Below, piece by piece: positions 28,799-38,120 of a stretch of DNA of 64,000 bases. Below the pieces are notes generated by a model, which was not told where the DNA came from, ran no database searches, and was given only the letters and a program-made list of their open reading frames with translations. The position numbers were made by a program, and so were the translations under genes. The DNA is from Rhodospirillaceae bacterium. GTDB lineage: Bacteria; Pseudomonadota; Alphaproteobacteria; Bin65. Every line of letters begins with the position of its first letter. The stretch's first letter is position 1. The stretch is from contig WTGH01000003.1 in the NCBI GenBank assembly GCA_011523655.1, positions 28,858-92,857 on the forward strand. Reading direction: 5' to 3'.

Positions 28799-30181
28799 CT
28801 ATTCCGCCGCGACTTGCAGGCCGGCCCGCTGGCGGCCGGCTTTCAGCATTTCCGCGATCAGGAATGCCAGTTCCAGCGCCTGGTTGGCGTTCAGGCGCGG
28901 ATCGCAATGGGTGTGGTAGCGGTCGCCGAGGCGCTCTTCGGTGATCTCCTGCGCGCCGCCGGTGCATTCGGTGACGTCCTGGCCGGTCATTTCGAAATGA
29001 ACGCCGCCGGCATAGGTGCCTTCGCCCTCGTGCACTTCGAAGAAGCCGCGCACCTCTTCGAGAATCCGGTCGAACTGCCGGGTCTTGAAACCGTTGGCGG
29101 CCTTGATCGTATTGCCGTGCATGGGATCGCACGACCAGACGACCTTGCGCCCTTCGCGCTCGACCGTGCGGATGAGCGGCGGCAGGCCGGCGCGCACCGT
29201 GCCGGCGCCCATGCGCGCAATCAGGGTCAGCCGGCCGGGGGTGTTGTCCGGGTTCAGGATATCGATCAGGCGGATCAGCTCGTCCGGATCGAGACTCGGC
29301 CCGCATTTCAGGCCGATCGGGTTGCCGACGCCGCGCAGAAACTCGACATGGGCGCTCTCCGGCTGGCGCGTCCGGTCGCCGATCCAGAGCATGTGCGCCG
29401 AACAGTCGTACCAGCCGCCGGTCAGGCTATCCTGCCGCGTCAGCGCCTGTTCGTAGGGCAGCAGAAGCCCCTCGTGCGACGTGAACACGCTGGCTTCGCG
29501 GACATGGGGCGAGGTCGAGGCGTCGACGCCGCAAGCCGCCATGAAGTCGAGCGCCTCGGTGATCCGCTCCGCCAGTTCGACATAACGCCGGCCGAACACG
29601 TCGTCCCGGATGAAGTCCTGGGTCCAGCGGTTGACCTGGTGCAGGTCGGCAAAGCCGCCCAGCGCGAAGGCGCGGACCAGGTTCATGGTCGCGGCCGACT
29701 GGTTGTAGGCCTGGATCATGCGCGCCGGATCGGGAATCCGGGCATCCGCCTCGAAATCGATGCCGTTCACGATATCGCCGCGGTAGGACGGCAACTCCCG
29801 GTCGCCCTGCCGCTCGACGTCCGACGAGCGCGGCTTGGCGAACTGGCCGGCCAGCCGCGCCACCTTCACCACCGGCAGCGATCCGCCGTACATGAGCACG
29901 ACGGTCATCTGGAGCAGCACCTTGAAGGTGTCGCGGATGTTGTTCGGCGTAAATTCGGCGAAGCTCTCGGCGCAGTCGCCGCCCTGGAGCAGGAAGGCCC
30001 TGCCCTCCGCCGCCAGGCCGAGCTGGCGGGTCAGCTCCCGCGCTTCGCCGGCGAAAACCAGCGGCGGATAGCCGGACAGAGTCGTTTCGACCTGCCGGAG
30101 CCGCGTCTCGTCGTCATAGACCGGCATTTGAAGCGCCGGCTTATCGCGCCAGGATTCCGGCGACCACTTTTCGGCGGACAT
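28799..30181 (-). CDS. class II 3-deoxy-7-phosphoheptulonate (DAHP) synthase
   Basis: 460 residues, the plant-type (class II) enzyme that joins phosphoenolpyruvate and erythrose 4-phosphate in the first step of the shikimate pathway. Typical segments: [15 protein letters not shown] with the metal Cys, [20 protein letters not shown] [56 protein letters not shown] and [17 protein letters not shown] 30181 ([11 protein letters not shown]) gives the family length; an upstream in-frame ATG would add 14 residues. The gap to the NAPRTase-like gene is 41 bp, which allows co-transcription without any clear metabolic link. Confidence 0.95.
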   Translation of the reverse strand: MSAEKWSPESWRDKPALQMPVYDDETRLRQVETTLSGYPPLVFAGEARELTRQLGLAAEGRAFLLQGGDCAESFAEFTPNNIRDTFKVLLQMTVVLMYGGSLPVVKVARLAGQFAKPRSSDVERQGDRELPSYRGDIVNGIDFEADARIPDPARMIQAYNQSAATMNLVRAFALGGFADLHQVNRWTQDFIRDDVFGRRYVELAERITEALDFMAACGVDASTSPHVREASVFTSHEGLLLPYEQALTRQDSLTGGWYDCSAHMLWIGDRTRQPESAHVEFLRGVGNPIGLKCGPSLDPDELIRLIDILNPDNTPGRLTLIARMGAGTVRAGLPPLIRTVEREGRKVVWSCDPMHGNTIKAANGFKTRQFDRILEEVRGFFEVHEGEGTYAGGVHFEMTGQDVTECTGGAQEITEERLGDRYHTHCDPRLNANQALELAFLIAEMLKAGRQRAGLQVAAE

Positions 30182-30291
30182 CGCACACCTGTGTCGTGTT
30201 TCGGGTGCAGAATTCGGGGCCAATCCGGCCCGACCCGAAAAAGCTAGGGCGCGCCGGCGGCAATGCCAACTGCGCCCATGGTTGCGGCTTT

Positions 30292-31044
30292 TTATCCTGC
30301 GGGCTGGACGTTCAGCCGGTTCCAGGTCGGCGAAATCAGGATTTCATTGACGCAGACCCGCGGGTGCAGGCGGGCGACGAAGCGGATGGTCTCGCCCATA
30401 TCCTCGGGCTGCATCATGCGCACGCGCTCTTCCTCCGGCACCGGGATCGGCCGCTTGTCGAGGATCGGCGTGTTCACCTCGCCGGGCATGACGGTGCAGC
30501 ATCGGATGCCGTTCTTCCCCTCCTCGAGATTGAGATGGGCGGCCATGGCGCGCATGCCGTGCTTGGTCGCGTTGTAGCCGGGGCCGGTGAGCAGGGTGTC
30601 GTAGCGCCCGGCCCAGGAGGAGACCAGGATCAGCAGGCCGTCGCCCGCCGCGCGCATCGCCGGCAGCACCGCCTGCACGGCGTTGTAGGAACCGTTGAGG
30701 TTGACATCCACGATCAGCTTCCAGCCCTCGGGTTCGATCTTGCCCCAGGAGCGGTCGGTGATATTGGTGCCGGCGGAATGGACCAGGATGTCGATTTTTC
30801 CGTGCCTGTCGCGGATTTCGTCGGCCGCTGCCGCCATCGCTGCGCCGTCGGCCACGTCGACCGGCTTCACATTCGCCGTACCGCCCTGCGCGGCGATCCG
30901 CGCCGCCGTCTCGTCGAGCACATCCCTGCGGCGGCCGGACAGGACGACGACGGCGCCGTCCGCCGCCAGTGCCTCGGCCCCCGCCGCGCCGATTCCCGTG
31001 CCGCCGCCCGTGACCCAGGCCACCTTGTTCGCCAGTTCGCCCAT
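30292..31044 (-). CDS. short-chain dehydrogenase/reductase
   Basis: 250 residues, classical SDR. Cofactor motif TGGGTGIG near residues 13-20, NSAG-type HSAGTN, and catalytic YNATKHG with its Tyr and Lys and a preceding Ser in [10 protein letters not shown]. The C-terminus [21 protein letters not shown] is of the 3-oxoacyl-reductase-like group. The substrate is unknown. The upstream 170 bp separate it from a divergent thioesterase gene. Confidence 0.88.
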   Translation of the reverse strand: MGELANKVAWVTGGGTGIGAAGAEALAADGAVVVLSGRRRDVLDETAARIAAQGGTANVKPVDVADGAAMAAAADEIRDRHGKIDILVHSAGTNITDRSWGKIEPEGWKLIVDVNLNGSYNAVQAVLPAMRAAGDGLLILVSSWAGRYDTLLTGPGYNATKHGMRAMAAHLNLEEGKNGIRCCTVMPGEVNTPILDKRPIPVPEEERVRMMQPEDMGETIRFVARLHPRVCVNEILISPTWNRLNVQPAG

Positions 31045-31214
31045 TGCCGCCGTTTCTCCCCGTTCGACCCCCGTTCGACGTAAACGCCGGCACTGAAGTC
31101 GTGGCGCCGGACGTGCCGGCCCTGCTATGGAGGGCGCGCCGAACCACGCTACGAAGTCGGACGCAACGGGTCAATTGCCGGCCCTGCGCCGGCGTAACCC
31201 CAAACATACAGCCG

Positions 31215-31634
31215 ATGGACAATACCCCCCTGATCACGCCGGATGACTTTCACGCAGAGACCGACAATCGCCGCTGGTTCGGTACCTGGCTGGGCGGCCG
31301 GATCGCCGCGCTTGGCTGGGGTACGGCCGACTTCCACCTGCCGATCCGCGACGAGTTCCTGCGCGACGGCGGAACGGTCGCCGGGCCGGTCCTCATGGGC
31401 GCGGCGGACATCGCGCTCTATGCCGCCGTGATGACCGCCTATCCGGACGGCCGCAAGTCCGTGACATCCGACATGACGATGCATTTTCTGCGCCGGCCCG
31501 CGGGCGCCCTGCTCAGGGCACGGGCGGAGCTGGTGAAGACCGGCCGGCGGCTCGCCACGGGGCGCATCGAGTTGTCGATGGACGACGATCCGCGCCTCGT
31601 CGCCCATGTCGCCGGCAGCTACGCCCTGCCGTGA
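31215..31634 (+). CDS. PaaI-family hotdog thioesterase
   Basis: 139 residues with a hotdog fold. GPVLMGAADIALYAAVM is the central helix that carries the catalytic acid (Asp) in this family, and KSVTSDMTMHFLRRP is the following strand. Proteins of this type hydrolyse acyl-CoA thioesters. ATG 31215 gives the normal length. The stop overlaps the first possible start of the next gene, but the better start of that gene lies 93 bp on. Confidence 0.8.
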   Translation: MDNTPLITPDDFHAETDNRRWFGTWLGGRIAALGWGTADFHLPIRDEFLRDGGTVAGPVLMGAADIALYAAVMTAYPDGRKSVTSDMTMHFLRRPAGALLRARAELVKTGRRLATGRIELSMDDDPRLVAHVAGSYALP

Positions 31635-31726
31635 GCCCCGATCCTGAGGATTTTGCCTTCCGGCCGCCGGGTCCGGCCGGACCGGCCGGAACGGGGCGAT
31701 CGAACGAAGCCGGAAAGGAATTAGCA

Positions 31727-32356
31727 ATGCGCAAGCCCGCTTCCATGAAGGCCCTCGAAACCCTCGGCCGGGTCCGGCTGTCGGAGCATTTCTTCATGCG
31801 CGAGATGCTCCACAGCGAAATTGCGAACTTTCACGGCATCCCGAACATCCCGGACGACCCCGACCTTGCCATCGCTGCCGGAACCCGGCTTTGCGAGGAG
31901 CTGCTCGAACCGCTCCACGCCACCTTCGGCCATGTCTCGATCCGCTCCGCCTTCCGGTCTGTCACGGTCAACGAATACGGCCACGAGCGACAGAAAAAGG
32001 GATACAATTGCGCTAAGACTTCGTGGAACTATTCCCGCCATGTCTGGGACCGGCGGGATGCCGAAGGATTCATGGGGGCGACCGCCTGCATCGTCATTCC
32101 CTGGTTCATCCCGCGCTACGAAGCAGGAACCCCGTGGCAGGCCCTGGCCTGGTGGATCCACGACCACCTGAATTATTCCGACATGGCGTTCTTCCCGAAA
32201 TACGCCGCCTTCAACCTGCGCTGGCACGAGAAGCCGAACCGCCGCATCGAAAGCGACGCACCGCCGAAGGGGTGCCTGACCAAGCCGGGCCTGCCGAACC
32301 ATTCCGGAGACCACTCCGCGGCATATCCCGGCTTTCCCACGCTCCGGCGGCACTGA
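31727..32356 (+). CDS. peptidase M15-like protein
   Basis: 209 residues. [24 protein letters not shown], then [14 protein letters not shown] and [11 protein letters not shown], match the opening of peptidase_M15-type D-Ala-D-Ala carboxypeptidases. The motif [11 protein letters not shown] has the spacing of their His and Asp zinc ligands, and a second candidate His lies in FNLRWHEKP. The ATG at 31727 follows AAAGGAA. No signal peptide is evident. The activity is uncertain, since one ligand is not clearly assigned. Confidence 0.5.
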   Translation: MRKPASMKALETLGRVRLSEHFFMREMLHSEIANFHGIPNIPDDPDLAIAAGTRLCEELLEPLHATFGHVSIRSAFRSVTVNEYGHERQKKGYNCAKTSWNYSRHVWDRRDAEGFMGATACIVIPWFIPRYEAGTPWQALAWWIHDHLNYSDMAFFPKYAAFNLRWHEKPNRRIESDAPPKGCLTKPGLPNHSGDHSAAYPGFPTLRRH

Positions 32357-32368
32357 TCCGATCCCGCT

Positions 32369-32388
32369 TGCGGTAATTTTTTACCGCA
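32369..32388. terminator. perfect 8-bp hairpin after the M15-like gene
   Basis: TGCGGTAA-TTTT-TTACCGCA is an exact inverted repeat 13 bp after the stop. It could end the upstream transcript, though the bases following are AT-rich rather than a T-run. It could equally be a protein-binding site ahead of rplM. Confidence 0.4.
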
Positions 32389-32423
32389 TCAATAAATTAT
32401 TGGAATTATTGACGATTTGCCGC

Positions 32424-32452
32424 TTGACGCTGCGATTTCGCGCGCCTATCTG
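32424..32452 (+). promoter_or_regulatory. sigma-70-type promoter for rplM-rpsI
   Basis: TTGACG at 32424-32429 and TATCTG at 32447-32452 are separated by exactly 17 bp. An AT-rich block lies just upstream and the rplM start is about 100 bp downstream. This is the expected promoter for the ribosomal operon. Confidence 0.7.
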
Positions 32453-32556
32453 TCGCCGCGCCCACCGATATGCTCCCGGTCTGCCCAACGCGCCCCGCCG
32501 GCGCCGCGGGGTGCGGCCGGGCGAGAGACTCTTCCAGACGCACCGGATCCAGCCCG

Positions 32557-33039
32557 ATGAAAACCTACTCGGCAACGCCGTCCGACATCGAGAAAAAATG
32601 GTGGCTGATCGACGCCAAGGACCTGGTGCTCGGCCGGCTCGCCGTCGAGGTGGCCGACCTGCTGCGCGGCAAGCACAAGACCACCTACACCCCGCATATG
32701 GATTGCGGCGACCATGTCGTCGTCGTCAACGCCGAAAAGATCCACCTGACCGGCAACAAGCGGGCCGGCAAGCGCATCTACTGGCACACCGGCTATCCCG
32801 GCGGCATCAAGAGCCGCACGATGGAACAGATCCTGGAAGGCAGGCACCCCGAGCGGGCGATCCTGAAGGCCGTGCAGCGCATGCTGCCGCGCGGGCCGCT
32901 GGGCCGCCAGCAGTTTTCCCACCTGCGCGTCTATGCCGGCGCCGACCATCCCCACGAAGCGCAGCAGCCCGAGGCGCTCGACCTGGGCGCGCGCAACCGC
33001 AAGAACAGGCCCAAGAACAGAGAGGCTGCGACCCGATGA
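32557..33039 (+). CDS. rplM: 50S ribosomal protein L13
   Basis: 160 residues, one of the early-assembling proteins of the large subunit. [55 protein letters not shown] and [19 protein letters not shown] are all canonical. ATG 32557 is the conserved start; no strong Shine-Dalgarno precedes it. The stop overlaps the rpsI start by four bases (ATGA), so the two are translationally coupled. Confidence 0.98.
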   Translation: MKTYSATPSDIEKKWWLIDAKDLVLGRLAVEVADLLRGKHKTTYTPHMDCGDHVVVVNAEKIHLTGNKRAGKRIYWHTGYPGGIKSRTMEQILEGRHPERAILKAVQRMLPRGPLGRQQFSHLRVYAGADHPHEAQQPEALDLGARNRKNRPKNREAATR

Positions 33040-33617
33040 GCGCAACCGAAACCGCCGAAACCGCCGCCGAAGAAACCGCCGCTGAAGCCGCCGGCCCGGA
33101 AGACACGGGCAGCGGCGAACAGCTGAGCGACTTGGACAAGGCAGCGGCGACCCTGGCCTCCCTGCTGCCGACGGGTGCGGCCGCGGCGGCGGAAGACGCC
33201 GGCAGACCGGACGAGCCGAAACTGGACGCCCAGGGCCGGGCCTACGCCACCGGCAAGCGCAAGGACGCCGTCGCCCGGGTCTGGATCAAGCCGGGAGCCG
33301 GACGGGTCAACGTCAACGGCCGCGACGCCGAGACCTATTTCGCCCGCGCCACCCTGCGCATGGTGATGAACCAGCCCTTCGAGGCGGCGGACCGCCGCGA
33401 CCAGTTCGACGTCATGGCCACGGTCTCGGGCGGCGGCCTCAGCGGCCAGGCCGGCGCGGTGCGCCACGGCATCTCCAAGGCGCTGGCGGTTTTCGAGCCG
33501 GGGCTGCGGCCGGTCCTGAAAAAGGGCGGCTTCCTGACCCGCGACAGCCGCGTCGTCGAGCGCAAGAAATACGGCAAGGCCAAGGCCCGCCGCAGCTTCC
33601 AGTTCTCGAAGCGCTAA
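33036..33617 (+). CDS. rpsI: 30S ribosomal protein S9
   Basis: 193 residues. The C-terminal 130 are S9: [55 protein letters not shown] and the basic tail ending [11 protein letters not shown] that contacts the P-site tRNA. The first 60 are an acidic Ala/Glu-rich extension seen in some alphaproteobacteria. It overlaps rplM by four bases. In related genomes argC commonly follows. Here a repeat, a hypothetical gene and vapBC lie between them. Confidence 0.98.
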   Translation: MSATETAETAAEETAAEAAGPEDTGSGEQLSDLDKAAATLASLLPTGAAAAAEDAGRPDEPKLDAQGRAYATGKRKDAVARVWIKPGAGRVNVNGRDAETYFARATLRMVMNQPFEAADRRDQFDVMATVSGGGLSGQAGAVRHGISKALAVFEPGLRPVLKKGGFLTRDSRVVERKKYGKAKARRSFQFSKR

Positions 33618-33681
33618 GGCCGAATTTGCCGGAACCGCCGAAGCGGCTACGGCACGCCCCGTTCGACAAGTTCAAGGCAGG

Positions 33682-33795
33682 CCCTTCGATACGCCCCGGC
33701 CGGGGGCCGGGGCTACTCAGGGTGAGGGTGAAGGAGAGTGAACGCAATACAACACCCTCATCCCGAGTAGGCGCGCCAGCGCCGTATCGAGGGGC
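33682..33795. repeat. large palindromic intergenic repeat (REP-like)
   Basis: The left arm (CTTCGATACG, then CTACTCAGGGTGAGGGT) and the right arm (ACCCTCATCCCGAGTAG, then CGTATCGAGGGG) are inverted copies around a short centre. The sequence just before it, at 33661-33681 (GTTCGACAAG...GGCAGGC), continues the same pattern. Such palindromes recur between genes in many alphaproteobacterial genomes. Only one copy is seen in this window. Confidence 0.75.
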
Positions 33796-33818
33796 GCCGC
33801 GATCCCGGCAGCCCGCGA

Positions 33819-34184
33819 TCAGTCCCCGTCCTCCTCCGCCCCTTCCGGCAGGGGCTGGGTCGCGACATGCTCGACATAGCCGCGCAGCGTATCCATCCGT
33901 TTGCGCAGCGTGATTTTCGGGATCGGGCCGAAGCCGAACATGTAGGCGTGCATTTCGACGCTGGTTTCGTTCTCCGGATCGTCCTCGCTCTCGCGCAGGA
34001 ACACCGCGAACTCCGAGGGATTGCGGAACAGGCGGCCGAGCAGGCCGACATTTTCCTTGACGTGAAAGGCCCAGCCGTCGTCGTTCAGAATGCGGAAATG
34101 CGGCTGGTAGAACAGCGCGCGCATGAACACGGACATGTCGTTCGCCGAGCGGGCGATCGTCAGGGTTTCGGAGAGACGGGCCAT
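33819..34184 (-). CDS. conserved-looking hypothetical protein
   Basis: 121 residues, not recognised. It starts MARLSETLTIARSANDMSVF and has FYQPHFRILNDDGWAFHVKENVG and VEMHAYMFGFGPIPKITLRKR, ending in an acidic tail (LPEGAEEDGD). There is no signal peptide or membrane segment. Composition and codon use look like a genuine gene, and the ATG at 34184 is the clear start. It lies antisense to the ribosomal operon, between the palindromic repeat and vapBC. Confidence 0.6.
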   Translation of the reverse strand: MARLSETLTIARSANDMSVFMRALFYQPHFRILNDDGWAFHVKENVGLLGRLFRNPSEFAVFLRESEDDPENETSVEMHAYMFGFGPIPKITLRKRMDTLRGYVEHVATQPLPEGAEEDGD

Positions 34185-34528
34185 TGCGGGTTCCGGATGT
34201 CCGGCAGCGGTCTGGCTGGTTCCGCATTCACCTACAGGGTTTTGGCGCCGGCGGGAATGGGCGGAAACTCCGGTGCCGTCGACAAGGTCCACGCCCTGTG
34301 CCGGCGTAGCGATCTTGCCGATGGGGGCTACCGTCGCGGCAGCCTGCCACCGGAGGCGCAACGGTGGAAATCGGGCCGGTCGGCAAGAGCCGGATATGCG
34401 AGCCGCGGAACAAGGATTGAACGGACGTTCTCCTCCCCTGTCGCCGCATGGCGCCGATTGTTCCGTTCCGCCTCTGCAATCGGGCGCGCCATGCCGCACG
34501 CCGGAGCTTGCGCGCGGGCATGGCAGGA

Positions 34529-34547
34529 TGATATCAATTTGCTATCC
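34529..34547. promoter_or_regulatory. candidate autoregulatory operator of vapBC
   Basis: TGATATCA and TGCTATCC lie 3 bp apart, 20 bp upstream of vapB. They resemble the two kinds of half-site bound by FitA-type ribbon-helix-helix antitoxins (TGCTATCA and TGATAGCA), but the symmetry is imperfect. Confidence 0.3.
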
Positions 34548-34566
34548 GATGCGTGAGGGCGAGGCC

Positions 34567-34827
34567 ATGGTAACGATCAACGTGCGGCGGCTCGACGAGG
34601 ACGTGGTGGCGCGCCTCAAGCGGCGCGCCTCGCGGAACAACCGCTCCCTGGAGGGCGAAGCGCGCCACATCCTGGAATGTGCGGCCGACGACGACATGGC
34701 CGCGAAGCGCGCCAGGTTCCTGGAGGCCTCGCGCCGGCTGCGGGAGAAGACAAGGGGCCGCAAGCATACGCCGTCTGAAGTGCTGATCCGCGAGGACCGT
34801 GATCGCGGCCATCGCGACGACTTCTGA
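34567..34827 (+). CDS. vapB: VapB/FitA-type antitoxin
   Basis: 86 residues. MVTINVRRLDEDVVARLKRRASRNN followed by RSLEGEARHILE is the FitA-like ribbon-helix-helix fold that dimerises on DNA. The Arg/Lys-rich C-terminal part would thread into the toxin. ATG 34567 is preceded by GAGGGCGAGG. Its stop codon overlaps the first base of the toxin ATG (TGATG), the tight coupling usual for these pairs. Confidence 0.9.
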   Translation: MVTINVRRLDEDVVARLKRRASRNNRSLEGEARHILECAADDDMAAKRARFLEASRRLREKTRGRKHTPSEVLIREDRDRGHRDDF

Positions 34828-35258
34828 TGCGCTTCGTCGTCGATGCGAGCGTGGCGGTCAAGTGGCTGGTCGCCGAAGAAGACGCGGATCTTGCGGACAG
34901 ACTGGCAGCGAGCGGGGAGGACCTCCACGCACCGCGCCTGATGGCTTCCGAGGCTGCCAATGTGCTGTGGCGCAAGGCGCGGGTGCGGGAGATCGAGCGC
35001 GCCGAGGCCAGCGCCGCCATGGCCTTGCTTGCCGACATGCCGGTTCGCTGGAACGACGACGAGACCGTCGGCGCGGACGCGGTCCGTCTGGCGCTGGCCT
35101 TCGACCACCCGGTTTACGACTGCGTCTATCTCGCGCTCGCGCACCGCATCGGCGCGACCGTGGTGACGGCGGACCGTCGATTCGTGACGGCCGTTGCCTC
35201 GACCGAGCATGGCGAGGCCGTCCTGACGCTGGCCGACTATGCCGGGACAAAGTGGTAG
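34827..35258 (+). CDS. vapC: VapC-type PIN-domain toxin
   Basis: 143 residues, PIN ribonuclease fold. The acidic active-site residues are Asp6 (VVDASVAVKW), Glu42 (ASEAANVLWR), Asp98 (VYDCVYLALA) and Asp116 (TADRRF). Such toxins cut tRNA or rRNA when free of VapB. The substrate is not inferable. It is coupled to vapB by a one-base overlap. Confidence 0.92.
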   Translation: MRFVVDASVAVKWLVAEEDADLADRLAASGEDLHAPRLMASEAANVLWRKARVREIERAEASAAMALLADMPVRWNDDETVGADAVRLALAFDHPVYDCVYLALAHRIGATVVTADRRFVTAVASTEHGEAVLTLADYAGTKW

Positions 35259-35580
35259 AATTTGCATCATCCCCCTATCCCCGTTTGCGCGCCTCGGGAT
35301 GCCCAAGGGGGGCAAGCGGTTGATTCCATGCAGAAATCTCCTTAACAGACCGTTTGACATCGCTCGCTCGCATATTCGAATCGGCCTTCCAGGGTCACGG
35401 ATGCGAGGAAACCGGACCGGGAAGGGAGCGCCTGACATCCTGCGGAACGGAATGTCGGTCTCCGCGGCCGCGGGTGCGAGATTAATGACGAACAAGGAGA
35501 AAAATCTCGACTAGTCGTCATTCGAGACGATGTTGATTGCGCCGACGGCCTTCAGGAAAAGCAACGAGGAAGACTGCGGC
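35259..35580. other. gene-free stretch downstream of vapBC
   Basis: No supported gene. It has lower GC than its surroundings, with TTGACA at about 35356 but no good -10 at the normal distance. It may hold the promoter and leader of argC, now separated from the ribosomal operon. Confidence 0.4.
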
Positions 35581-35658
35581 GTGTTTGGCACCTTTTTCCC
35601 CTACGAAGAGATCGCCGGATTCATCCTGGAATCCGGGCTCGGCGGATCGTTATCATGA
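35581..35658 (+). CDS. small ORF overlapping the argC start
   Basis: A 25-residue frame (MFGTFFPYEEIAGFILESGL and so on) from GTG 35581, with GAGGAAG 8 bases upstream, ends in TGA overlapping the argC ATG as ATGA. A longer in-frame ATG at 35530 would give 42 residues but has no ribosome site. It is either a coupled leader peptide or the end of a lost gene. It has no run of Arg codons, so Arg attenuation is not supported. Confidence 0.3.
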   Translation: MFGTFFPYEEIAGFILESGLGGSLS

Positions 35659-36713
35659 GCACGGACCGGATCAGGGTCGGCGTCCTCGGCGCCAGCGGCT
35701 ATACCGGCGCCGATCTCGTGCGCCTCGCGACGACCCACCCGAACCTCCGCATTACGCTGATGACGGCCGACCGGCACGCCGGCAAGCCGATGCAGGCGGT
35801 GTTCCCGCATCTCGGCCCCCAAACCGGCAAAGTCGATCTGCCGGATCTGGTGACTGTCGCGGAGGCCGACTGGAACGCCTGCGACGTCGTCGTCTGCGGC
35901 CTGCCCCACGGCACGACCCAGGAGATTATCGCCGGCCTGCCCGGCCATCTGAAAATCGCCGACATGTCGGCCGATTTCCGGCTGCGCGATACCGGGACCT
36001 ATGCCGAGTGGTACGGCCACGCCCATCGCGCGCCGCATTTGCAGCCCGATGCGGTCTACGGCCTGACCGAATATTATCGGGACGCAATCGCCGAAGCCCG
36101 GCTCGTCGCCTGCCCCGGCTGCTATCCGACCGCCGCCCTGCTGCTGCTCCTGCCGGTGGTCGGCGCCGGCCTGATCGACCCGGCCGATATCGTGATCGAC
36201 GCCAAGTCCGGCACCTCCGGCGCCGGCCGGGGCCTCAAGGAGGGCACGCTGTTCTGCGAGGTCGCCGAGGGTATCCACCCCTATGCCGTCGCCGGCCACC
36301 GGCACGCACCGGAGATCGAGCAGGAAGTGTCGCTGGCCGCCGGGCGGGAGGTGCTGGTCAATTTCACGCCGCACCTGATGCCGATGAACCGGGGCGAGTT
36401 GCTGACGACCTATGTCCGGCTGAGCGGCGGCGCGACCGCCGACGACCTCAGGGCCTGCCTCGAAGCGCGCTATGCGAGCGAGCCGTTCGTCCATGTCGCG
36501 CCGGAGGGCATGGCGCCGGCGACGCGCCACGTCCGCGGCTCGAACCACGTCCTGTTGCAGGTCTATGCCGACCGGCTGCCCGGCCGGGCGATCCTGGTCT
36601 CGACGCTCGACAATCTGGTCAAGGGGTCGTCCGGCCAGGCGATCCAGAACGTCAACCTGATGTTCGGCCTGCCCGAAACCGCCGGGCTGGAGCAGGCGCC
36701 GCTGTTTCCCTAG
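35655..36713 (+). CDS. argC: N-acetyl-gamma-glutamyl-phosphate reductase
   Basis: 352 residues, the third enzyme of arginine synthesis; it reduces N-acetylglutamyl phosphate with NADPH. GASGYTGADLVRL is the nucleotide-binding start, and CPGCYPTAALLLL holds the catalytic Cys. DAKSGTSGAGRGLKEGTLF and HRHAPEIEQE follow, as in the long (type 1) group. ATG 35655 has a TCGTTATC lead and overlaps a small upstream frame. The downstream neighbour is convergent. Confidence 0.96.
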   Translation: MSTDRIRVGVLGASGYTGADLVRLATTHPNLRITLMTADRHAGKPMQAVFPHLGPQTGKVDLPDLVTVAEADWNACDVVVCGLPHGTTQEIIAGLPGHLKIADMSADFRLRDTGTYAEWYGHAHRAPHLQPDAVYGLTEYYRDAIAEARLVACPGCYPTAALLLLLPVVGAGLIDPADIVIDAKSGTSGAGRGLKEGTLFCEVAEGIHPYAVAGHRHAPEIEQEVSLAAGREVLVNFTPHLMPMNRGELLTTYVRLSGGATADDLRACLEARYASEPFVHVAPEGMAPATRHVRGSNHVLLQVYADRLPGRAILVSTLDNLVKGSSGQAIQNVNLMFGLPETAGLEQAPLFP

Positions 36714-36723
36714 CCAGGCCGGC

Positions 36724-37335
36724 TCAGCGCAGCCAGTCGAGCGGCCCGCCGGCCAGCCAGGATTTTGCGCTGGCGTAGAGCCGTTCGACCTCCGACCCCT
36801 TCAGCCCCGGCATGTCGCGTTTGACGTCGTAGCCGATCTGTGTCTGGAGGTAGGCGAGATGGCGGTAGCCCGCCGGAAACCGCGCCAGGACTTCGGGATC
36901 GAGCGCGACCGTCGCCGCCGGATCGACCGGGTCCATCCGGTCCTTTTCGTAGATCGGCTGGCGCAGGACAAAGCCCCAGCGGCCTTCGCGCCGCTCGATG
37001 AAGTCGCAGAAGCGGCCGGTGCAGACAACATCGACCGGCACGCCGTGGACCTCGGCGCGCTGGGAGATCGTCATCTTGGTCTGGCAGACCGCACGGTCGC
37101 CGTTCAGCTCGATCGACGTGCCGCCGAGGAAATGCAGGATACTGACGCCGCGTTCCCAGCCCGCCCTGTTCATGGCGATGAATTCGTCGCCGGTGCCCTG
37201 GGTCCAGGTCGCCATCATCACGCCGTCGGGGTGCCAGACGGTGCGGAAGCGCTCCCAGTCGCCGGCGTCGCGCCAGAGTACCCAGTTCTCGATCAGGTCG
37301 CGCAGAGCGAGCCGGTCGCTGGTTTCCCGGTCCAC
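36724..37335 (-). CDS. NTF2/SnoaL-like domain protein
   Basis: 203 residues. LALRDLIENWVLWRDAGDWERFRTVWHPDG is the start of a SnoaL-like alpha+beta cone, with TGRFCDFIERREGRWGFVLRQPIYEKDRMDP as the following strands. Such folds house dehydratases, isomerases and binding proteins, and the actual role is unknown. The C-terminal 60 residues are longer than the minimal domain. It is convergent with argC (10-bp gap). Confidence 0.7.
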   Translation of the reverse strand: MDRETSDRLALRDLIENWVLWRDAGDWERFRTVWHPDGVMMATWTQGTGDEFIAMNRAGWERGVSILHFLGGTSIELNGDRAVCQTKMTISQRAEVHGVPVDVVCTGRFCDFIERREGRWGFVLRQPIYEKDRMDPVDPAATVALDPEVLARFPAGYRHLAYLQTQIGYDVKRDMPGLKGSEVERLYASAKSWLAGGPLDWLR

Positions 37336-37441
37336 TGCGGGTCTCCTTGTTCAATGTTCAACGCAGAGGACGCGCATCCATTCGCACGATGGCAAATTGG
37401 CGCCGCGCCGCTAGGATAGCCGGAACGGAGGAGAAATCCAC

Positions 37442-38092
37442 ATGCCCTACATCGCCGAAGAAGGCACCTTCCTGAAGCGCGCCCACGACGTGCGCACGAT
37501 TGCCGAAACGCGCAAATTCTACTCGGACTGGGCGGAGACCTACGATGCCGAACTGACCGGGGATCACGACTATGTCCAGCCGCGCCGCAGCGCCGAAATG
37601 CTGTCCCGTTTCCTGCCGGACCGCGGCACGGCGATCCTCGATGTCGGCTGCGGCACCGGGCTGGTCGGCGCCGTCCTCGCCGAGACCGGCTATCGCACCA
37701 TCGACGGCTGCGACCTGACGCCGGGAATGCTGGAAAAGGCGCGGGAGCGCGGGATCTACAGGCGGCTGTTCGAGGCCGACCTGAACCGGCCGCCGCTCGG
37801 GGTTCGCGACGGCGCCTATGGTGCGGCCATCGCCGTCGGCGTCTTCAGCTTCAGCCTGATCCATCCCGATGCGCTGGACGAAATTCTGCGCCTCCTTGCG
37901 CCCGGCGCGCCCCTGGTCATCGGCGTGAACGCGGATTTCTACGCCGAGGGCACGCTGGCGCGGAAGCTGGACGCCCTCGTCTCCGCCGGCCGGCTCGAAC
38001 GGCTTGCCGACGAACATGGCGACCATATCAACTCGGCGGGCATGACCGGCTGGGCCGTCGCCGTCCGCAAGGCGCCGGCGGCCTCAGGCTAA
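37442..38092 (+). CDS. class I SAM-dependent methyltransferase, tandem copy 1
   Basis: 216 residues. ILDVGCGTGLVGAVLAETGY is motif I that binds S-adenosylmethionine, and IDGCDLTPGMLEKAR is the motif II acidic loop. YYSDWAETYDAELTG-like FYSDWAETYDAELTG precedes it, as in small-molecule methyltransferases. It is close to the next gene along its full length, so the pair arose by duplication. The gap is 28 bp. The substrate is unknown. Confidence 0.88.
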   Translation: MPYIAEEGTFLKRAHDVRTIAETRKFYSDWAETYDAELTGDHDYVQPRRSAEMLSRFLPDRGTAILDVGCGTGLVGAVLAETGYRTIDGCDLTPGMLEKARERGIYRRLFEADLNRPPLGVRDGAYGAAIAVGVFSFSLIHPDALDEILRLLAPGAPLVIGVNADFYAEGTLARKLDALVSAGRLERLADEHGDHINSAGMTGWAVAVRKAPAASG

Positions 38093-38120
38093 ACCTGCCG
38101 GAGCAAAGGGAGAATTTGGC

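Noticed and set aside
34185..35654. Search for a duplicated gene tail around vapBC
   Set aside because: Neither flank repeats the end of rpsI or of the hypothetical gene. 34185-34566 holds no other clear feature than the possible operator.
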